This document shows positions 1-9,043 of a DNA stretch of 64,000 nucleotides, one piece after another. This DNA comes from Pseudomonadota bacterium (GTDB lineage: Bacteria > Desulfobacterota > Desulfobulbia > Desulfobulbales > JAGXFP01): NCBI GenBank assembly GCA_018814305.1, contig JAHJAA010000060.1, positions 1 through 64,000 of the forward strand, written 5' to 3'. A program made the position numbers and the translations under genes. The first letter of the stretch is position 1, and every line of letters starts with the position of its first letter. The notes beneath the pieces are model-generated. The model was not told where the DNA came from and made no database searches. It saw only the letters and a program-made list of their open reading frames with translations.

Positions 1-199
1 TAGTCGCATCAGGATCAGCTGGAAACGCTGGATCATGTAGACCGGTCCACCACCATGCATTGTTTACATGGCAGGTGTAGCAATAGATTCCATTGCTCTC
101 GTTGTGTGGCGTATCCAAATAATACGCCGCCTCCGCCGTTGAACTGACCCCCGCCAGCCCAATTGCAGAGAGAAGTGCGAGTAAGACGAGCTTTCTCAT
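1..199 (-). CDS. Exported c-type cytochrome, partial (C-terminus off the left edge)
   Basis: Not a complete gene: only the first 66 codons lie in the window. Reading down from the ATG at 199, the product begins with MRKLVLLALLSAIGLAG and a hydrophobic stretch ending in an Ala-rich site around residues 22-25, a clear Sec signal peptide. Shortly afterwards comes CYTCH, a CxxCH haem-c attachment motif. A strong ribosome site (AAGGGGGGA) lies just upstream of the start. Covalent haem attachment implies maturation by the cytochrome c system in the periplasm. The number of haems and the role (electron carrier or part of a multihaem protein) cannot be judged from the fragment. Seen: signal peptide and one haem motif. 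Inferred: periplasmic or outer-membrane electron transfer. Confidence 0.75.
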   Translation of the reverse strand, partial: MRKLVLLALLSAIGLAGVSSTAEAAYYLDTPHNESNGIYCYTCHVNNAWWWTGLHDPAFPADPDAT

Positions 200-463
200 G
201 GTTCCCCCCTTCCGTTAAATTACTTTTTCAAACAACCATTAAAGTATGCGATGTTCTTTCCACCCTTGAACTTCACAGAAAAACAAAAGTGAACAGAATA
301 TAATAAAACTATTCGATTATAGGGGGGATGCAGGGAGAAGAACAATACGGGAAGAACACGAGGTGAATACGGGCTAAAAACCCCGTATCGAGAGGTGAAA
401 CTGTTTACCTGAAGGGATCAACGGGCGACTCCTGCTGAATTTGGCAAAAGATCCAGGCCTCTT

Positions 464-1462
464 TCAGGTCATGGTCAGGAGGATTGTTTTAAGATTTTCC
501 TTTTCATTGGTGATGTTCAACTTCTTCCGGATATTGGCCCGGTGGAATTCCACGGTCCGGGTCCCCAGATGAAGCACATCGGAAATCTCCTTGGTTGTTT
601 TACCCTGTTTGATCAGATTAGCAATATTTAATTCGGATGGGGTAAATTGAGTTCCCTGGGTCGAAACCCTCTGCATGACCGGCGAAATAACATCGTTGAG
701 GTTGGCCTCAAGGATTTGAACCAATTCCAGTTGGTGCTTATCCAGTCCGCTTTCCTTGAGCCGGGCCAGGGAAGGCAAAGTGACCTTCTTGATATTGAAG
801 AGGAGTTTTTCATCGGCTTCGACGAGTTGTTTGTCCAGTTCATCCTTGTCCTCATCCCTTTGCCGCAACAGGACCTTCAGGGCGATATTGGATTCCCGCA
901 GGTCCGCCGTGCGTGCACCAATCTGGGCCTCAAGCTCACTGTTTAATTTTCGCAGACCGTTTTCCGCCAACCATTTAGCGCAAAGCGCTGCCGACAACTG
1001 AGTGATCTCATGTCTACTCAACGGCTTCTGGAGATAGATCAGTTTATCGGCCGGTTGAACCAACCGGCCGATCTCCCGCGGATCCACATCGGTGAAGGCG
1101 GTTACGATCACGATATTGACCTGGGGATCAATTTGCCGAATCCGCTGGGCGGTCCATAATCCATCAGGCCCCGGGGGCATTCGCATATCGAGAAAGACCA
1201 CAGCATAGGGTCGCCCCTGGTCGATGCTCTTGCTGATCAGATCCACCGCCAGATCACCCTGCCGACAGGTGACAACTTCATCACTGCTTCGCGGTTCTGC
1301 AAACGGAACCTCCATGGCAACCTCCGGAAACAGGTTGCTTTCAAGCTCACTGATCCGCTCGGCGCCAAGACCACGGACCGGGGCAAGGACATCAACAAAA
1401 AGATCAAGAATCTCCTGTTCGTCATCAACAACCAGAATTCTGACCAGAACCGTCTCACTCAT
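464..1462 (-). CDS. Response regulator with LuxR-type DNA-binding domain
   Basis: 332 residues. The N-terminal receiver has the acidic pair D14/D15, phospho-acceptor D92 in FLDMRMPPGPDG, and K146 in LQKP. The gap between the acidic pair and the acceptor is about 78 residues against about 40 in CheY, so the receiver carries an insertion after the first helix. A charged, probably coiled-coil stretch (about 165-225) follows, and residues about 273-318 form a LuxR/GerE helix-turn-helix (TPSELNIANLIKQGKTTKEI). It should act as a phosphorylation-controlled transcription factor in the cytoplasm. It lies downstream of a sister receiver (1570-2124) and a CHASE4 histidine kinase on the same strand, its likely phosphodonor. 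Start is the ATG at 1462. Confidence 0.85.
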   Translation of the reverse strand: MSETVLVRILVVDDEQEILDLFVDVLAPVRGLGAERISELESNLFPEVAMEVPFAEPRSSDEVVTCRQGDLAVDLISKSIDQGRPYAVVFLDMRMPPGPDGLWTAQRIRQIDPQVNIVIVTAFTDVDPREIGRLVQPADKLIYLQKPLSRHEITQLSAALCAKWLAENGLRKLNSELEAQIGARTADLRESNIALKVLLRQRDEDKDELDKQLVEADEKLLFNIKKVTLPSLARLKESGLDKHQLELVQILEANLNDVISPVMQRVSTQGTQFTPSELNIANLIKQGKTTKEISDVLHLGTRTVEFHRANIRKKLNITNEKENLKTILLTMT

Positions 1463-1569
1463 CTATCTCTTCTCCGCAAAGGGCTTTACTCCAAAACAAC
1501 TCGGTCCCCAACAAAACACCCTGACCATATATAATGAAGGTAAGAATATTTTTCCATCTCCCTCTCGGC

Positions 1570-2124
1570 TCAACCGACCTCTCTCTTGGTGAAATTATCC
1601 GTCTCCAGTTCCCTGAGTCTCCACTCGGACCGCCACTTGGCCGCAAGGACAGCGGCGATCTGACAAATTTCCAGATGGAGCAGTGGTTTCTGGACATACA
1701 ACAGATTCCCGGCAGGGGGAATCCGGTGGAGGATATCGGCCGGAGTAACATCGGCGTAGGCGGTCACCAAGGTGATGTTCACGAAAGGGTCGAGCTTACG
1801 AAGATGTTCGCTGGTCCAGAGACCATCCGGACCGGGTGGCATTCGAATGTCCACAAAAGCCAAGGCATATGGCCGGTCCTCCCGAAGGGCCAACTCCATG
1901 GCCCGGACCGCCTCATCCCCTTGACGGCAGAGGGTCAGATCGTAGGCCACAGCCGCAGGAATCACAGACTGAGAGCTGAACAGTGAGTCCTCCAAGTGCT
2001 TCAATCGTTGCAGTTGGGGATCGTGCGACTCATTATCCCCAAGTACCCGTTGATACAGGGTGAGAATTTCTTCCTCATCGTCAACAATGAGGATCCTGAT
2101 TTCCTTCTCATTCAGGCGATCCAT
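1570..2124 (-). CDS. Stand-alone receiver (response regulator without output domain)
   Basis: 184 residues, almost all receiver domain: D15/D16, acceptor D92 in FVDIRMPPGPDG, K146 in VQKP. It shares the segments CRQGD, RMPPGPDGLWTSE/A and the enlarged first half with the regulator at 464-1462, so the two look like paralogues from a tandem duplication, one of which keeps a DNA-binding domain. The C-terminus is a short basic tail with no recognisable output. It sits between the histidine kinase (2211-4118) and the LuxR-type regulator; a role as phosphate sink or relay within this trio is inference from context. Confidence 0.85.
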   Translation of the reverse strand: MDRLNEKEIRILIVDDEEEILTLYQRVLGDNESHDPQLQRLKHLEDSLFSSQSVIPAAVAYDLTLCRQGDEAVRAMELALREDRPYALAFVDIRMPPGPDGLWTSEHLRKLDPFVNITLVTAYADVTPADILHRIPPAGNLLYVQKPLLHLEICQIAAVLAAKWRSEWRLRELETDNFTKREVG

Positions 2125-2210
2125 AACTCCAAGCCCTCCTCACATACTCACAGGGGAGTAAAGCAGAATGGTCAACTTTTTATAAACCAGACAGTACGGG
2201 TCGTTTTTTC

Positions 2211-4118
2211 TCACGAGCGTAACCGGGGAAGGACGACATGAAAACAGGCGCCTTTCCCGATCCCGGAACTTTCCGCCCAGATCTGGCCCTGCATAGCGCT
2301 TAACGTATTGGCACACCAATGGAGACCGTTACCGGTCGACCCTAATGTCTTAGTTGAAAAACCCCGGTTGAAAATTTCGGTGATTTTTTCCGGATGGATC
2401 CCGTTTCCGTTGTCAATAATTCGGAGATGGACCCGTTCCACGGCCTCGCAAGGTTCACACTCGACCTGAATTTGAATGCCCCCCTGGGGCGGCTTCCTGA
2501 CCAGAATCGATTCTGCAGAGTTTTCGACCAGGTTGGCCAGGGTTTGCATGAAAAATATCCGTTCGACTATGATACTCCCGCATTTCTCAAGATCCGGATC
2601 AAGCTGAATTTCGATATCCTTCAGAAGATCTTCGGGAACCCTGGTCAGCGAGTCGAGGATTAATTCGGAGAGAGGGACCTCCTCCAAGGGAGGCTTGACC
2701 GTAACAAATCGAGACTGTTCAGACAAAATTTTTTCAATGCGTGTGGATTGAACGACGACCTTATTCAAACGATCCCTGGTTTCACCAAAGAGGTCTTCGA
2801 TTCTTGAGGTTGAAATATTGATATACTCAATGAGGGCCAAACGCCGTTCCGGAGATAGCTCAGGGGCTTGAATCTCTTTAATGGCCCTTTTGAAATTTTC
2901 CAAAGATATTTCATCGATCTTTAACCGGATCATATCAATCCCGATCAACATAGGGTTCAGACTGTTGCGGATGGCATGCATAATCAAGGATGAGGATTCA
3001 CCGATCCGGGCATAATAGGATTGGATAAGAATCTTCTTTCGGGCCTTGCCCAAATTCTCGACAACCTCCGTGAACTCATCGACAAGCTGATCGAATTCAT
3101 CCCTGAACAGTATTGATTGCGGTCTCTTGGTTTCCATTCCATCGATTGATCTCTTAAAATAACGAGCAATTGCGACCGTGGGTTTCTCCACCAGGACATG
3201 GATAAGAAAAAAAAGAACGACCAGGATCAATAGGCTATTCATCAACACTGAGATAGCCAAGGATCTATCCCCGACTTGTTCAGCTTCACCAAGAAGAAAT
3301 CGAGGGATCGAAGCAGAGAAAAAAAGGTTTTGATTTCCAAACAGATCCGGATAAAGAGTCGTAACTCCGACTAACTTAGGAGTGAAGGTATATGAATATA
3401 GTCGGCCATCCAGTGAGTTAGTTTTTTCAGCTCTATTATCCGCGACAATGCTGTTCTTCTTCGAAGCCAGATTAAATACGATACTGGTATCATGCCTCAG
3501 CTTGCGCAGTTCCGCCCCGGCAATGAATTGCCCCACCAGAAGAATAGCCGGCGAAGAGGGGGGATCAATCGCTCCACCAAGGGGGATTGCCGAGAGCATT
3601 AACGGCCAATTCGAGGATGCAATAAGACCTTTTATTCCCTGGTTCAATCGAGCATTGGCCATGACAGGATGAGTATCATCAAACCGATCACGAGGAAACT
3701 CTTTAAGGGGAGCCCCCAAAGGTTCCAAAGTAATGGGGTTCCGAGCCCGAGACCAGAGGACTGCACCGTCACGGTTCATCAGATAGATGATATCCGCCTG
3801 GCCCAAAACCATCGGTTCATCAGAAAAAAACCGGGTTATTGGTGCCAAATCACCCTGCCGGATCACCGCTTGGAAGCCCGGAAGGTCAATGACTTCCTGA
3901 TTTTTACGATCAAGTTCGTCAACCGCCTCCTCAACGATGAGAATACAGCGGGCCAGAGACTGAGCCACCAGCTTCTCTTCCAAAGCATCAAATCCGGCAC
4001 TGATAATCCGAGAGTGGAAGGAATGGTCCACCAGGGTATATCCCATAACTACAACCAACAGGGCGCAAAGAATCTTGCCTTTAAGTGAGATATACGGTCG
4101 AACCGCTGGCCGGGTCAT
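2211..4118 (-). CDS. Membrane sensor histidine kinase with CHASE4-like periplasmic domain
   Basis: About 635 residues from the ATG at 4118. Two membrane segments (KILCALLVVVMGYTLV near the N-terminus and SVLMNSLLILVVLFFLIHVL in the middle) flank a periplasmic region of about 250 residues that resembles CHASE4 (FFSDEPMVLGQADIIYLMNR, then DGAVLWSR). The cytoplasmic part has a HAMP-like linker, an H-box with HAIRNSLNPM, and an ATPase domain with N-box NLVENSAES, DNGNGI and GNGLHW. It should autophosphorylate and feed the two regulators downstream. The frame remains open to a GTG at 4220, but a TATAAT on the minus strand at 4228-4223 and poor conservation of that stretch favour a later start; no start has a good ribosome site, so the 5' end is uncertain. 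Confidence 0.85.
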   Translation of the reverse strand: MTRPAVRPYISLKGKILCALLVVVMGYTLVDHSFHSRIISAGFDALEEKLVAQSLARCILIVEEAVDELDRKNQEVIDLPGFQAVIRQGDLAPITRFFSDEPMVLGQADIIYLMNRDGAVLWSRARNPITLEPLGAPLKEFPRDRFDDTHPVMANARLNQGIKGLIASSNWPLMLSAIPLGGAIDPPSSPAILLVGQFIAGAELRKLRHDTSIVFNLASKKNSIVADNRAEKTNSLDGRLYSYTFTPKLVGVTTLYPDLFGNQNLFFSASIPRFLLGEAEQVGDRSLAISVLMNSLLILVVLFFLIHVLVEKPTVAIARYFKRSIDGMETKRPQSILFRDEFDQLVDEFTEVVENLGKARKKILIQSYYARIGESSSLIMHAIRNSLNPMLIGIDMIRLKIDEISLENFKRAIKEIQAPELSPERRLALIEYINISTSRIEDLFGETRDRLNKVVVQSTRIEKILSEQSRFVTVKPPLEEVPLSELILDSLTRVPEDLLKDIEIQLDPDLEKCGSIIVERIFFMQTLANLVENSAESILVRKPPQGGIQIQVECEPCEAVERVHLRIIDNGNGIHPEKITEIFNRGFSTKTLGSTGNGLHWCANTLSAMQGQIWAESSGIGKGACFHVVLPRLRS

Positions 4119-4384
4119 AATCAATCCATGCTTTTCAATTTGCAGCGCGTCAATCCTGCGAGGCATCACGTTAGAACCCAGGAGGAGTCCCTGATCTGCA
4201 GTCGCTCTGCATTGTTCCACGCATTATATATAGACTCTTTTAACAGGAGATAAATCCGGATAGTATATAGTATCGTTTGACGGGACAATCATTTTAGATC
4301 AAAACCGGTATTTTTTTAGAAGGGAGCCGGATCCATACCGAGCAGAAAAGTGCTCCTGTGAAAATATCAGCAGGCGGAGACCAC

Positions 4385-4981
4385 ATGGAATCATTTGAAG
4401 ATTTGTTGGAAGAATCAACTGCCATTCACGGCCATATCTGTGCCGGTCAGGTGATCGGGGTTCGGATGGCCATCCTGGGCCTGGCGAGCATCGGCATCGA
4501 CGATCCCAGAGGCGCGGATCGAAAAAAATTTACGGTCATCGTTGAAATCGACCGCTGCGCCACCGATGCGATCCAGACCGTAACCGGTTGCAGTCTCGGC
4601 AAACGTTCGCTTAAATGGCTTGATTACGGGATCATGGCCGCCTCCTTTGTTCACCTGGAAGATGGTCGGGCCGTTCGGATTACCGCCCGTGAAGAGGCCC
4701 GGAAACTGGCCGAGAAGTACTGCCCGGAAATCGAAGACCGCTACCAGCGGCAGCTTGCCGCTTACCGGGTCATGGACCAGGATGAACTGTTCACCATCCA
4801 ACGGGTTCACCTCACCATTCCCGAAGAGGACCTGCCGGGACGCCCCTTACGCCGGGTTCGTTGCGAGCAGTGCGGCGACTGGGTTCAGGACTGTCGGGAA
4901 ATTATTCAGGAGGGCAGAACCCTCTGCAAACCATGCGTCCACGGCCGCTATTATACCCCCATCGAAGAGGATCGATCATGA
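4385..4981 (+). CDS. FmdE-family protein with C-terminal zinc ribbon
   Basis: 198 residues from the ATG at 4385, preceded by a ribosome site (GGCGGAG); an in-frame GTG at 4358 is less likely. The N-terminus has the FmdE signature IHGHICAGQVIGVRM and later VEIDRCATDAIQTVTGCSLG, whose His and Cys residues bind metal in the family. The C-terminus is a four-Cys zinc ribbon (CEQCG, then CKPC). FmdE was named from methanogen formylmethanofuran dehydrogenase operons, but bacterial members occur widely without methanogenesis and their exact activity is not settled; a link to molybdenum or tungsten enzyme maturation is commonly inferred. Here it overlaps a MoeA-like gene by four bases (ATGA), so the two are translationally coupled, which supports a molybdenum-cofactor-related role. 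Confidence 0.85.
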   Translation: MESFEDLLEESTAIHGHICAGQVIGVRMAILGLASIGIDDPRGADRKKFTVIVEIDRCATDAIQTVTGCSLGKRSLKWLDYGIMAASFVHLEDGRAVRITAREEARKLAEKYCPEIEDRYQRQLAAYRVMDQDELFTIQRVHLTIPEEDLPGRPLRRVRCEQCGDWVQDCREIIQEGRTLCKPCVHGRYYTPIEEDRS

Positions 4982-6003
4982 CCAAAATGGTACCGTTAGC
5001 AGAGGCGGTGGGGATGGTCCTGCCCCACGACGTCACTGAAATCCGCCAGGGCGAGTTCAAGGGCCGAGCCTTTCGCAAGGGACACATCATCCGAGAGGAG
5101 GATCTCGACCGGTTACGGAATCTGGGCAAGGAACATATCTATATCCTGGAACTGGGCCCGGAAGAGATCCATGAAAACGAGGCGGCGGAACTGCTGGCCG
5201 CAGCCCTGGTCGGTCCGGGGGTTGAATACGGGAATGAAGCGGTTGAAGGGAAGATCAACCTGGTGGCCGCCCACAACGGCATTCTCCGGATCAAGGTCGA
5301 GGCCCTGGCCCAGGTTAATCTCCAGGGGGACGTCATGTGCGCAACCCTCCATGACTACACCCCGGTCACCAAGGGACTCATTGTCGCCGGAACCCGGTTG
5401 ATTCCCCTGGTGGGCCAACGATCGATGGTCGAGAGCACCGCAAATTGCGCCCGACAGGCAGGTGGCGTCATTTCGGTATCCGCCCTCCCCTCGCTGAAGG
5501 TCGGGCTGTTGATCACCGGCAATGAGGTCTTTAACGGGCGGATTCAAGATCGGTTTGAACCGGTGCTCAGGGAAAAACTGGCAGATCTCGGTTCTAAGGT
5601 GATCGGGGTCCGCTTTGCCCCGGACGATGTCGCAATTATTGCCGGGGAGCTCGGGAATCTGATCGACGAGGGTGCGGAACTGTTAGTGACCAGCGGCGGC
5701 ATGTCGGTGGATCCGGACGATGTTACCCGGCAGGGGATTATTGAGGCGGGTGCCACCGACATCGTCTATGGAACCCCGGTGTTACCGGGAGCGATGTTTC
5801 TGATTGGGAAAATCAGTGGGGTGCCGATCCTGGGCCTCCCGGCCTGCGGGATGTTCCACCGGATCACCGTCTTTGATCTCCTGCTGCCCCGGGTCCTGCT
5901 CGGTGAGACCATCACCAGGGAAGAGATCGCCCGGATGGGTCATGGCGGACTCTGCCGACAGTGCACATCCTGCCGTTATCCCATCTGCGATTTCGGACGG
6001 TGA
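4978..6003 (+). CDS. MoeA/MogA-like molybdopterin-binding protein with C-terminal Cys cluster
   Basis: 341 residues from the ATG at 4978, which overlaps the stop of the FmdE gene. The N-terminal part resembles MoeA domain III (MVLPHDVTEIRQGEFKGRAF). The MoCF-binding fold follows with LLITGNEVFNGRI and VTSGGMSVDPDDVTRQG, the residues that hold molybdopterin in the MoeA/MogA family. It is shorter than typical MoeA (about 400 residues) and ends in CRQCTSCRYPICDFG, four cysteines that could bind a metal or Fe-S centre. Known: the family inserts or adenylates molybdenum cofactor precursors. Inferred: it acts with the FmdE partner on a specialised Mo/W cofactor step. It ends 24 bases before a convergent gene. 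Confidence 0.85.
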   Translation: MTKMVPLAEAVGMVLPHDVTEIRQGEFKGRAFRKGHIIREEDLDRLRNLGKEHIYILELGPEEIHENEAAELLAAALVGPGVEYGNEAVEGKINLVAAHNGILRIKVEALAQVNLQGDVMCATLHDYTPVTKGLIVAGTRLIPLVGQRSMVESTANCARQAGGVISVSALPSLKVGLLITGNEVFNGRIQDRFEPVLREKLADLGSKVIGVRFAPDDVAIIAGELGNLIDEGAELLVTSGGMSVDPDDVTRQGIIEAGATDIVYGTPVLPGAMFLIGKISGVPILGLPACGMFHRITVFDLLLPRVLLGETITREEIARMGHGGLCRQCTSCRYPICDFGR

Positions 6004-6026
6004 ATTAGGTTGATAGAACCTGTTCA

Positions 6027-7124
6027 TCAGTCAGGAGCCGGTTGATTCCCCACCAGCAGCCACGACCGGACCGCCGAACGGCCGGTTTCCTTTTCCCAGG
6101 CCCGGATCATCACCCGATTGAGCCTGCGGGTCAAGGGTTTATCGGTGGAGGCTGAAACCACCCCATCCTTATAGGTTGAGGGAAGCCAACCGAGCTCACT
6201 GACGTAGAGATCGCAACGATCGGCTTTAAAACGATCCGGCGTAATGATTCTGGCCCCGAACTTTTTGGGGCTGGAGGACATCCTCACCGGTTGGGGATTC
6301 AGTTCGGTCAACCCCAGATCGACCCGCTGGAGAACCATTTCAAAATGGGCCATGGTGGCCCAATCATTCCCCAGAATAGGCTCCCGCGGAATCATGGTCA
6401 GTGGCGTCTCCGGTCCCACCGAGCCGGGATCCTGGGTAAAAATGGCCTCATAGCCCAGCTTGACCGCCTCTTCAATGACCTCGACGTTGTACTCACCATA
6501 GGGGATGGCCAGGAAGCGCGGACGATCGCCCAACCGCTCGATAAAGACCCGGGCACTGCGGATCAGATCCCCACTGATCCCCCGACGATAGGCAGCATCA
6601 TCCATCCCCTCGGGGAGCGTAGCCAGGTGGCCATGAGCAAAACCGTGATCCTGGAAATCCACCCCAGCCTCCCGCATCTCACTGATCTGGGGCCAGGAGA
6701 GATATCCACCATAGCCTTTTTCAATATTGGCGGTGCTCAGAAACACCGTAAAAGGAAAGCCAAAATCCTGCAAAATCGGCCAGGCCTGTTCGTAGGTACT
6801 TCGGTATCCGTCATCGATGGTGATGACCACCCCTTTGGCCGGTAGTGGACGTTTTTCGGCGAGCCTTGCAACCAGATCGGCCAGGGGCATCACTGTATAT
6901 TGTTGGGAAAGGAGATAGGCCATCTGTTCCCGGAACCGCTCGACGGCCACATTGGTCGAGGGATAGCGACTCTCACCGAACCGATGGTAGATCAGGATGG
7001 TGACTTCAGGCAAAGGCTCGGCCTGAGCCGGGTTCCCACCCATAAAAATCAGGAAGGCCAGGAGAAGAACGGGGCCGATCCGGAGGGAGTTACCAATAGA
7101 GGGACCAGGTTGATTATTCATCAT
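6027..7124 (-). CDS. Exported polysaccharide deacetylase (NodB homology, CE4)
   Basis: 365 residues. Starting at the ATG pair near 7124 gives a signal peptide (PVLLLAFLIFMGGNPAQAEP) and an overlap of about 11 bases with the upstream gene; in-frame starts further upstream would bury this signal. NodB motifs are visible: ITIDDGYRST (D104/D105) and the metal-binding histidines H160 and H164 in DHGFAHGHL. The family removes N- or O-acetyl groups from peptidoglycan or exopolysaccharide. The C-terminal third (from about residue 260) holds no domain I recognise. Overlap with the Bax-like glucosaminidase gene suggests the two act together on cell-wall or capsule glycan in the periplasm. Confidence 0.85.
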   Translation of the reverse strand: MMNNQPGPSIGNSLRIGPVLLLAFLIFMGGNPAQAEPLPEVTILIYHRFGESRYPSTNVAVERFREQMAYLLSQQYTVMPLADLVARLAEKRPLPAKGVVITIDDGYRSTYEQAWPILQDFGFPFTVFLSTANIEKGYGGYLSWPQISEMREAGVDFQDHGFAHGHLATLPEGMDDAAYRRGISGDLIRSARVFIERLGDRPRFLAIPYGEYNVEVIEEAVKLGYEAIFTQDPGSVGPETPLTMIPREPILGNDWATMAHFEMVLQRVDLGLTELNPQPVRMSSSPKKFGARIITPDRFKADRCDLYVSELGWLPSTYKDGVVSASTDKPLTRRLNRVMIRAWEKETGRSAVRSWLLVGNQPAPD

Positions 7125-8199
7125 TTTCACTTCTGGATAAGAGGGTTCCCGCGCCACCATAGACCGTTCCTTCACGGTCCAGAACAAAGTCGTCATACCG
7201 CAACAGACTGTTGACCAGAATAAAATCTTTGACCTCCGCCACATATTCGTCACGACGCTCCGAATAAAGGGTCAAACCATCGGCCAGGAGCATGGGATCC
7301 ATGGTCCGACTGCGGATCTCCCGAAATTCTCGATAAGCGGGCAGCCGGTTCAAGGTGATCATATACGCCCGAACGGAGTCCAAAATCGAGTCGTACACCG
7401 CCACCTTATGCTTCTTATCTTCATCGCGATCTATGGGAATGAGCCCCATGTTACCCCAGGTCCAGACCCCGAACAGATTGTTGCCCAACCGGGCGAACCG
7501 GGAACTTCCCCAGGATGATTCAATGGCAGCCTGGGCCATGATCAGGCTCAGGGGAATAACATTGATCCGGTTGAGTAGCTGATTGGCCTTCCGAGACCGA
7601 TACTTATGAGTCATCGCCATGACGAACTCAATTTCAGTCGCACTCAACCCAAGGCCCCACTCGTCAATCTCATCGGAGAAGTACAACCCATCGGGAGCAT
7701 TTTCAAATTTATTAAGAATCTGCCGGAAGGTCTCTCTTTCCTGTTCGATCTCGTCACGGACGATCATGGCCGACGGCAAGAGCGCATGGAAAAAAAGCTT
7801 CTTTTTCAGCGAGATCTCCAATTCGTTCATATTTTCGGGATAGCCGGTGAAAGTGACCGGGGGAATCGGTTGACTCGGGTCGATTCGCCAGAGTTGAAAT
7901 TCCTTTAGTCGACGGACTAAATCCTGGCCTGAATCGGCCTCGATCACCAGTGGAACGGCAGGGATCAGCCTGGATGGCCTGCTGTATTCAGGAAGATAGT
8001 ATCCCATGGAAATCATTATCAAAAACAGAAGAAAAAACGCACCCACAACCCCGACCTTAGCAAGGGAAGCAGACATCTGGTAATTACCGAATCGAACATA
8101 AAGAATGGCCTCGGACAGCACGGCCACCGGGGCGGTTTGCGGGGAGTTTGAACCTGCGGCCTGGGACAAAAGAATTTCGTATTGAGGGATACTGTCCAT
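7114..8199 (-). CDS. Bax-like glucosaminidase, membrane-anchored
   Basis: 361 residues from the ATG at 8199 (a TTG at 8235 is possible; neither has a clear ribosome site). A single membrane segment (VGVVGAFFLLFLIMISMGYYL) follows a cytoplasmic tail of about 50 residues. The C-terminal half matches the Bax / endo-beta-N-acetylglucosaminidase family: SLIMAQAAIESSWGSSRFA with the likely catalytic Glu, then NNLFGVWTW. E. coli Bax has the same two-part plan. Known family role: cleavage of glycan strands next to N-acetylglucosamine. It is the first gene of a two-gene unit with the deacetylase; deacetylated glycan may be its product or substrate (inference). Confidence 0.8.
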   Translation of the reverse strand: MDSIPQYEILLSQAAGSNSPQTAPVAVLSEAILYVRFGNYQMSASLAKVGVVGAFFLLFLIMISMGYYLPEYSRPSRLIPAVPLVIEADSGQDLVRRLKEFQLWRIDPSQPIPPVTFTGYPENMNELEISLKKKLFFHALLPSAMIVRDEIEQERETFRQILNKFENAPDGLYFSDEIDEWGLGLSATEIEFVMAMTHKYRSRKANQLLNRINVIPLSLIMAQAAIESSWGSSRFARLGNNLFGVWTWGNMGLIPIDRDEDKKHKVAVYDSILDSVRAYMITLNRLPAYREFREIRSRTMDPMLLADGLTLYSERRDEYVAEVKDFILVNSLLRYDDFVLDREGTVYGGAGTLLSRSENDE

Positions 8200-8419
8200 A
8201 AGATTACGTCGTTTAATTTCCCCTTGATTTACCAAGGGAAAGAGTTATTCTAGTCTGATCTGTCACAGGCCTTGTCAACACCTGCTCGATCATACCAGAT
8301 TCGGGCAAAGATAGCAATTCCACGTAGCAACCATACCCCACCCGTCAAGCGAGTTCACTGCCAAGGCGCGAAGGCAACCGAGCTTACAATCCAATCGCGA
8401 AATCCAGGAGAACCACACC

Positions 8420-9043
8420 ATGTTCAAATCATTCATTGTCGCCGCATGCCTCATCATCCTGCCTGCCTATTCCTTCGCCGCCGCCCCGGTCGAAGCACCT
8501 CCAACCGGGGAAAAAATCGTTCTTGAAACAAACCTCGGAAAAATCACAGTGGAACTGTTCGACCAGGAATCACCCCTGTCAGCAGTGAACTTTCGTGATT
8601 ACGTCAGCCAGGGATTTTATAATAACTTGATCTTTCACCGGGTCATCCCCGGGTTTATGGTCCAGGGCGGTGGTTTCGAGTCCGGCATGAAACAGAAAAC
8701 CCCCACCCGAAAAGCCGTGCCCAACGAGGCTACCAACGGTTTAAAAAACACCCGGGGGACCCTGGCCATGGCCAGGACCAATGATATCAACAGTGCCACC
8801 TGCCAGTTTTTCATCAACGTGGTCGATAACGCCTTTCTCGACCATCGGAGCAAATCACCCCAGGCTTACGGTTACGCAGTTTTCGGTAAAGTGGTCGAAG
8901 GGATGGAAGTAGTCGATGCAATTGCGGCAGTATCCACCACCACGACCGGTGGTTTCCGGGATGTACCCAAGAAGGATGTGGTCATTCTGAAGGCTTATGA
9001 GGAGAAAGCCAAGAAGAGTGAAAAAGACTTGGGTGAGGAGTGA
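8420..9043 (+). CDS. ppiA: Secreted cyclophilin-type peptidyl-prolyl isomerase
   Basis: 207 residues. A signal peptide (SFIVAACLIILPAYSFAAAP) is followed by a complete cyclophilin domain: ETNLGKITVELF, FHRVIPGFMVQGGG (catalytic Arg in FHRV), SATCQFFINV and the terminal VFGKVVEGMEVVDAI. It should catalyse proline isomerisation of exported proteins in the periplasm. The last residues (KKSEKDLGEE) are encoded by the first unit of a GTGAGG-rich repeat that runs on past the stop, so the natural C-terminus may have been altered by the repeat. Single-gene unit, convergent with the topoisomerase pair. Confidence 0.92.
   Translation: MFKSFIVAACLIILPAYSFAAAPVEAPPTGEKIVLETNLGKITVELFDQESPLSAVNFRDYVSQGFYNNLIFHRVIPGFMVQGGGFESGMKQKTPTRKAVPNEATNGLKNTRGTLAMARTNDINSATCQFFINVVDNAFLDHRSKSPQAYGYAVFGKVVEGMEVVDAIAAVSTTTTGGFRDVPKKDVVILKAYEEKAKKSEKDLGEE

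Noticed and set aside
367..388. Hairpin ATACGGG/CCCGTAT as terminator
   Set aside because: Seven base pairs with an A-rich loop and no T-tract on either strand.
4358..4384. GTG 4358 as FmdE start
   Set aside because: The ATG at 4385 has a proper ribosome site and starts at the family's usual N-terminus.
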